Below, piece after piece: positions 58,157 to 64,000 of a DNA stretch of 64,000 nt. The position numbers were made by a program, and so were the translations under genes. The notes below the pieces were generated by a model. It saw only the letters and a list, made by a program, of their open reading frames with translations, searched no databases and was not told where the DNA came from. The stretch is from Rotaria sordida (lineage: Eukaryota > Rotifera > Eurotatoria > Philodinida > Philodinidae). How positions within the stretch are numbered: position 1 is the first letter of the stretch; the number at the start of each line of letters is the position of its first letter. The stretch spans positions 23,509-87,508 of the forward strand of contig CAJNOL010001002.1 of NCBI GenBank assembly GCA_905250125.1. Direction: 5' to 3'.

Positions 58157-59346
58157 ATGAGTACTACTTGTACAGATACATCAAATGAAGAATATCAAAA
58201 TTTTTGGCTCGATTATTTTATTTCAATTGGTTATATTGATAGTTCAGGCTCATATAATTCTCATGCACCATATGGCAAATGTACAAGTTCATTATTATGG
58301 ATAACATATTTAATAAATCTTGTTCATTTTTTTCTTCTATCAAGTGGTATTCTTTATCTATTTAGTTTTCATCAAAGTTAGTTTATTAATTTGAAAAATT
58401 TATTAAATGATAGTTTTATGTTATTTTGTTTTTAATCATAGATAAAAGTGGAAATTGGTGGCCATTTATGACTTGGATTTTATCATTCATATGTCTTATT
58501 ATAGCTATTATTTTCTTTATACTTTGGAGTAAGAAGAATCTTTAAAAAAAAGTTGATGTATTTATTTGAAAATTTATTTCTTTGGTGTTTAGATTTAAAT
58601 ATAAATGTATTTTCAATTCTAATTATTGCTTTTCAATTATCAACATTGATTATTTTATGGATTTCAATTTTTATTGTCTTTCCATTTGCATTTACAATTG
58701 AATATCGTTATCAACGATGTTTATTCTTGTCTCTTATTCTTTTACTTTTGATTCAAATCGGTTGTTTAATAATACAAACTCTCATTACATTACATTGTAT
58801 TTTTAATCTCAAATTTGTCTCTACATCTTTGGATTATGGTAACAAAAAAAAAACATATGAAAGTTAATTAACTAGAATTGGTTTCGTTTTTTTATCTTAG
58901 GTTATTGGTCAGCAATCATTGCTGCTATTGGTACAATTGTTTCAACTCTTTTATTAGATCATATTTTCATTTGGTGTCGTAAGTCAAATTTAATAATACG
59001 ATAGATAGTTTGATAAACTAGAATTTCAAATAGGAAATCAACAAGGACCAACAAGAGTTAGTCCTGTATCACCAAATCAATCGATTCATCGACCTACATC
59101 ACCTCTTGATCCAGCAGTATTGGCCGATTTTCAGCGTCATTCAGAAGCACGTTTACATCATATTTACAGTAATAAAGATGGAACAAGGCATTTTCGTATT
59201 ATACCCGGAAAGCAACGTATGACGTTTCAGTATTTGCAATACTATTTATTTTATTTTTTTTGTCTATTCTAGATCCGAATGGTGCCCGAACAAGTGTAGC
59301 AAGAATACGAAGTCTTGGTAGCAGGACCGATGAACATAAATTATAA
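58157..59346 (+). CDS. Uncharacterised membrane protein with about five spans, six exons
   Basis: Exons: 58157-58376, 58442-58528, 58593-58838, 58901-58978, 59034-59216 and 59273-59346. All introns are GT-AG, 55-65 bases, and split codons after base 1, giving 295 residues. The N-terminus (MSTTCTDTSNEEYQNFW) is polar. Hydrophobic spans lie near residues 46-70, 83-101, 108-133, 143-165 and 186-208; the first is preceded by YGKCTSS and the second by GNWWPFMTW. The 85-residue tail is hydrophilic (RVSPVSPNQSIHRP, HSEARLHHIYSNKDGTRHFR, IRSLGSRTDEHKL) and probably cytosolic. I recognise no family; claudin-like or other tetraspan groups lack the right signatures. The uniform intron phase supports the model strongly. 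Confidence 0.75.
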
Positions 59347-60911
59347 ACGCAGTGGAAGATAACAATTTTATTTATGTAAACTTCTCATTTCTAATAAACA
59401 TGATGAGAAATGTAAATAATTCCACCAGAAAACAGAGAACATTGATGGAAAACCATCAGAAATACATCTCTATTGGAACACGTTGTTTTCAAAAAGTACT
59501 TGTCAGAGTAGGGTCAGCAGTAAGGCGGATTGTAGGATACGAATGTCATAACTTGTCAAACTGCAAGTAATTCTACACATTAGATATTGTCAAAATCTTT
59601 TTTAATGTTATACAGTAAGAAAAAGAATAGAAGTGAAAGTGAACTGACAACCCAATTAGATTGGTCACAAAGATATTCAACGGAACAAGATGTGCCGCTA
59701 ATCTATTCTTTATACATATAACTATACAAATGTACATATAGTGTTTTAATTTTGTGTTTTATCTTATTCTTCGAACAATAATTGAAACAATTAACATACA
59801 ACACGAACATTGATCTGTAGTATCTACAACAAAGTTTAACATTGCCAATGAGATACCAAAAAACAAAAAGAAAACAATTTAGTCCTTCAAATGATGTTAT
59901 GAAAAAAAAATTCTTTAATATTTCCATAACTTGCTTTATAAGCAAAATTGTTGAAAGGCATTCATAATTGATGTTTGTGAATTCTAAGGGAGGAGCGAGT
60001 GATGAAGTTGTATAACAGCATAAAGAATGAAAAGATTCTACTATGAATAACACATTTAAGATTAAATAAGTCTTGAACGATCTTTATGAATAATCTCTTA
60101 TTTGGAATTCTTGCGAGTTCAACTACATCGAAACGTGTTTTCAGTTCATTAGGTCGAATTTTGAAAAAAAAGAAGACAATCATTAAATCTAGATATTGTT
60201 GTTGATGATTAGAAATTTTCGAGATAAGTATATTGTTTTGTGTTTGCTCTGATGATTGAAACAAATTGAATGAGATTGCATAAAAAACTGATATAAAAGC
60301 TTGGATCTTTCTCTAATGCCAAACAGGGCCAATTACAGGTCACAATAATATGCCCTAGAGCCATCCTTCTAATATATCTCTGATTATTATGACCATCACT
60401 GTAGTCATGTAAAAGTGAATTGTCTGGATGAACAAGTTTTGAAGAATCGAACCATACCGACATAAGTACACTAGCAGAATCTCTACGAACGACTAATGTA
60501 TTGGTTCATTCAGTGTATAATGGAACTTACTATATTGTTGAATGGAAGTATATACATATATCAGGGCTCGAAACGGGACACTTTTTCATGGTCCGACCAG
60601 TCCGAAGGAAATTTCGTTTACGAAGACTTTTTCCAATAGAATTTGGAGAGCACTTCGGTAATTATCAATGTACTTGAAAGAAAATAACTGGCGTTATGTT
60701 GAGTTTGATTAGTCTAGATTCTCGAAATTGAAATAAAATCAATATGTGATAACTTGCATCGCTTGTTAAATCAAACAAACAAAATATGTCCTAAGATATT
60801 TGAACTCAATAACGATCATTATGCATAATTCGTTGGCTTTTGGTATAATTTTTTTCATTGGGGACATGTATGGAAAATGTGCCATATTTCAGAGTGAAAA
60901 TGGTTTTTTTT
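59347..60911. other. Intergenic; possible transposon end at 60565
   Basis: No gene is supported. CAGGGCTCGAAACGGGAC at 60565-60582 looks like the terminus of a hAT-type DNA transposon, but no matching inverted end was found nearby. Frames at 59703-60463 on the minus strand lack domains. Confidence 0.35.
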
Positions 60912-61097
60912 TCGATTTTGACCAGTCAGTGAATTAACACGTGGTCGACAATAGTATGTTAACAGGAAGAAAAAATGTTTTGATACCTAAAGTCTGGAGG
61001 TTCATCTTCAGACTTTAGGTATCAACATTTTTTTCTAGCCACTTATAGATTATTTTCTACTGCGTGCTAACTCGTTGTATAATCAAAATTGACAAAA
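60912..61097. repeat. Fold-back element with a tight hairpin core
   Basis: The inner arms GATACCTAAAGTCTG and CAGACTTTAGGTATC (about 60981-61022) pair perfectly around a loop of roughly 18 bases. The outer parts (TCGATTTTGACC and, reversed, TCAATTTTGATT) pair loosely, extending the arms to about 85-90 bases each. No coding potential was seen. Confidence 0.6.
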
Positions 61098-62482
61098 GCT
61101 TTCGCTTGGAAGAATGATAAAGACCTATGGGATTGCCACTTTTCCAGAAAATGGTAGTCCTCTCATGAATTAGTCATTATAATCAAAGTTGAAGAATTCG
61201 ATAAAGTATTATTTACATCTTGTACTCTCGACGACGGTTCATTTTCGACACCTTTTTTTCTGTCAATTACTCTCTCATGTTCATTAAGGCAATTTATGCA
61301 CTACAGAAAATTGCGTGTGGAAGAGCAATACAACTGTTTTATACGATTGCTATTGGCCTATCATATTAATTATCCCTGAAATTAAGATACTTTTTCTATT
61401 GTAAAACGTTTTTCATAATATCTAGTATTTAAAGCAGGCGTATAGTTTGGTAGAAAAGTACGAAAAACAAACTATAAAAAGCGTCGCCCACCCAACCTGA
61501 CAATTTTTGCGGATCGGCCCGTTTTAACGCCTGATATATACATATACAGAAGACAAGATGAAGAAGTGATGTAGGTGTGAGGAAAATGAAGACCTCAATC
61601 ACACACTTACACCAATATTCTGGAACACATGCCTTTCTCCAGAATGTGAACATAGAACGATAATATCTATAGCAATAATATGGAAGTTCTTCGTTGAATG
61701 ATGCAACTCAAGAAAACCTTAAACCTGCCATATGTGAAATGCTAAGGATTTTGAAATTGATGGAAACCTAGAGAACAAACGCTGCTTCCTGTTAAAAGTT
61801 TTCGCACATAATTGACGTTTGTTCTTTGAACAACATATATCTGAATAATGAGTCACGATGGTTGGTGCAGACCTCAGGGTGATAATTATTGCTCGGTTAT
61901 AGATCAAAACAACCAGCTAGTAGAAGAAAATGCTCGAAATTAATTCAATTCTCGTTACAAGACACTTGGACCAGAAGATAAAGTTGTATTGTAATATAGT
62001 ATTTTTCACAATTTATTGTAGTCTGTAGTAATTTCTGTGCAAAAAAAACATCGGACATTGTCCACATCAGTTCTAAGGATTTATAGATGCATACTGGCTA
62101 ATAGAACAAACTACACAAATTGGCAAATAAATGCTTCAGCCTTGGAAGAAATCTATTACATTTGATATATAGAAAACATTTTCATTCTATAATAAAGGAG
62201 AGTCAGTGGCACTTCTAAGTTGTAGCGAATGGACAGAGACTTATTCAGTGATGAAGAAGGCTCAATATAAATCTTGCCAAAAAATAGTAAATCACTCATC
62301 TTCCAACGACATCTTTTCAAGTTTATCTCAGCCGTTGCACAGCCACTTCAAGAAGGTTTATTTCCAAAAAATATTCATTGGTACAATTGAATATCCAATA
62401 AAAAGAATAAGTCCATTTCAATTCAAACACATATGATTTTATAATAAGATGTTACATAAACGAATTAAGAAAAAATAAAAAG
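61098..62482. other. Intergenic, no gene seen
   Basis: Mixed-composition DNA. A 98-base stretch at 61435-61532 starts CAGGCGT and ends ACGCCTG, but inverted identity stops after seven bases. No coding feature is supported. Confidence 0.4.
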
Positions 62483-62776
62483 ATGCTTCTTCGTCATCGT
62501 GAATGGGAACAAATAGTTAAAACAAAAATAAAACGTTTACCAGCTATTTCCATTCTCCGATAGACACTTCTTCGTCATGTAACTCAATCACTTGATCAAA
62601 TAAATGATGAAGATATAAAAAAGAATATTCTTTGGGAAGAAATAAATTGGTTAAATCAATATTGGGCTCAACCTCCACCAAAATCACGTATAGCTGAAAA
62701 ATATTGGCAAAGACTATTTCGACATTCAAAAACTTCAACAATTCATATAGATGATGAATCATGTTTCATACTTTGA
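62483..62776 (+). pseudogene. Gene remnant with an internal stop, 98 codons
   Basis: The frame starting at the ATG at 62483 reads MLLRHREWEQIVKTKIKRLP, meets TAG after 26 codons, then continues in the same frame with normal-looking protein (DEDIKKNILWEEINWLNQYW, AEKYWQRLFRHSKTS) to a TGA at 62774. The coding-like Trp/Glu/Lys composition on both sides of the stop argues for a recently broken exon rather than chance. I do not recognise the family. It could also be an exon read from a splice acceptor after the stop. Confidence 0.4.
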
Positions 62777-63300
62777 GAAAGCTTCAATAGGATATACTTT
62801 TGACAATTGAAATAGAGCATTCAATAAGTCGTTAGAGATTGAGACTATTGAAATGAAGTCGTATTGCACAAGTTTCTATAACAGTATATTGGCAAAGCAT
62901 CTTTTCATTCGTTGATGATAATAATCATTAATATAGAAACTATTCAACTTTGAATCTCTCTGACTAGTTCATCAAATATGGATCTGTGTTCGATTATCAG
63001 TTGAAATAGAACATGTGTCAACAAAGTTTCATCAAAATGAATCTTTTGAAACTTGGTCATTTTAAACAAATCACTTACATCATAAGCTAAGTATTAACGA
63101 ATACTTTTCTAATCAACTGAAAAATATAGCTAGTCAGACAAAGAATCAAACAAGACTTCTTTAAAAAAAAATTCGTTCCTTTATACCTTGATGCGACTGA
63201 TTTATATTGTTGGTTAAGGTCTAACTAGAAAAATTCTCTATTATTGAAAGATAATCGTAAATTTAGAAGATCATTTATTTGATTCATGAATATGAGATAT
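62777..63300. other. Intergenic, nothing recognised
   Basis: AT-rich spacer downstream of the remnant. Confidence 0.4.
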
Positions 63301-63510
63301 GGACAGATACATGAACAAATACAAGAAAAAAAATAACAATAATAATTGTTTCATCAAGAGAAAAAATAGACAGGTACAAGAAAAAAAAAATTGTTGCAAC
63401 AAAAGATAATATAGACTAGTAAAAGAAAAAAAATGATTATTGCTTTACCAGAACACAGGAATCAATACAAGAAAAAAAAATGATATTGTATCACCAGAAG
63501 ACAAAAAGAT
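63301..63510. repeat. Degenerate minisatellite, units about 45-65 bases
   Basis: Four worn units follow each other, each with a GACAGATACAAG-like head, an A8-A9 run, then TGATTATTG-like and CATCAGAAGA-like parts (starts near 63302, 63370, 63414 and 63460). Confidence 0.5.
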
Positions 63511-63633
63511 AATACTTGACACCAATAACATAACAATATCATCAGAATAACATAACCACAACCAATACCTGCAACCACTATTAAGAAAAATATAAAAGTT
63601 AGTCGATTTTGCGACAAACAGTTTACCTTGATG

Positions 63634-63882
63634 TTATTTTGGTGTTTGCTCGTTTAATTGCATTTTCAATTTAAATATTTCAAATTCACGTTTCATTTGA
63701 TTATGTTCAGTTCGAATTTGTTCAAGTTCAGTTTCAAGTTGTTCACATCTAATTCGAAAATGTTCCTTCTCTCAAGTTGTTGTTTCCAATTGTCGTTGTA
63801 AAGGTTGATGATCATGTCGAAGTTGATCCATTATAAATTGATTGAAAGTAGCGAGAGGTGGTGCTGGACGTATTCCTCCCAT
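63634..63882 (-). pseudogene. Short coiled-coil protein remnant with an internal stop
   Basis: On the minus strand the ATG at 63882 opens MGGIRPAPPLATFNQFIMDQ and leads into a heptad-like coiled coil (EKEHFRIRCEQLETELEQIR, then EHNQMKREFEIFKLKMQ) ending in TAA at 63634. One in-frame TGA (63772-63774) interrupts it after about 36 codons. It is either a pseudogene or the tail of a gene whose earlier exon joins after the stop. A GTAAG donor-like site at about 63947-63951 (minus strand) hints at an upstream exon. The family is not recognised. Confidence 0.4.
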
Positions 63883-64000
63883 TAAATTCCAAATAAAAGT
63901 GTTAGGTCAACGTTTGTGATAATGTTATAATAGAATATAAAGGGGTCTTACCATGATGGCCAAAGGTAACGTGATCAGCTAAGGAGGGGATGTGAGATCA

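Noticed and set aside
59703-60463. Overlapping minus-strand frames (116, 100 and 84 codons) as a multi-exon gene
   Set aside because: No recognisable domain and no in-phase splice joins that link them.
61435-61532. CAGGCGT ... ACGCCTG as a tiny hAT-type element
   Set aside because: Inverted identity stops after seven bases and the flanks do not duplicate; probably chance.

Overview
The window is AT-rich nuclear DNA from a small metazoan. Coding exons are separated by short GT-AG introns of about 45-75 bases, the standard genetic code works, and some genes are animal-specific (ephrin, ependymin-related proteins, Ig-domain and Kazal-domain secreted proteins, TMEM45). The base composition, tiny introns and close gene pairs fit a rotifer-like lophotrochozoan, probably a bdelloid. 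That placement is inference; nothing here proves it.

Layout. Positions 1-11,300 are nearly gene-free: the start of one membrane protein runs off the left edge, and the rest holds decayed inverted-repeat (fold-back) elements. Positions 11,370-22,035 are a gene cluster: a three-Kazal protein, a leucine-rich-repeat protein and a GPI-type ephrin, all secreted or surface proteins on the minus strand; an unrecognised plus-strand protein; a secreted Ig-domain protein; and TMEM45. After a 3.6 kb gap come a seven-exon sperm-tail PG-rich-repeat protein (LEXM/CIMAP2-like), a broken phosphoglycerate kinase copy, and two housekeeping genes, PSMG3 and COX16, whose reading frames overlap in an ATGA stop-start.

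Positions 30,000-47,900 hold an ependymin-related family: four intact two-exon genes and two wrecked copies, all on the minus strand. Three of the intact genes share a TATA-type promoter box. A 9 kb gap in the array carries an LRR-gene relic, a 71-base-pair hairpin and small transposon-like elements. A TTAA-flanked piggyBac-type non-autonomous element lies inside the array. Positions 48,000-53,400 hold a Tctex1-type dynein light chain fragment and a Gln/His/Ser/Pro-rich putative transcriptional regulator with a long, low-complexity upstream region. A six-exon multi-membrane-span protein lies at 58,157-59,346, and the right end holds gene remnants.

No tRNA, rRNA, CRISPR array or complete autonomous transposon was seen. 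Fold-back elements of many ages are the dominant non-genic structure; one family (called R1 below) recurs at least five times, once inside a gene intron. No clearly new multi-gene system is visible. The best leads are the PSMG3/COX16 overlap, the ependymin array with its promoter box, and the fold-back elements and hairpins.
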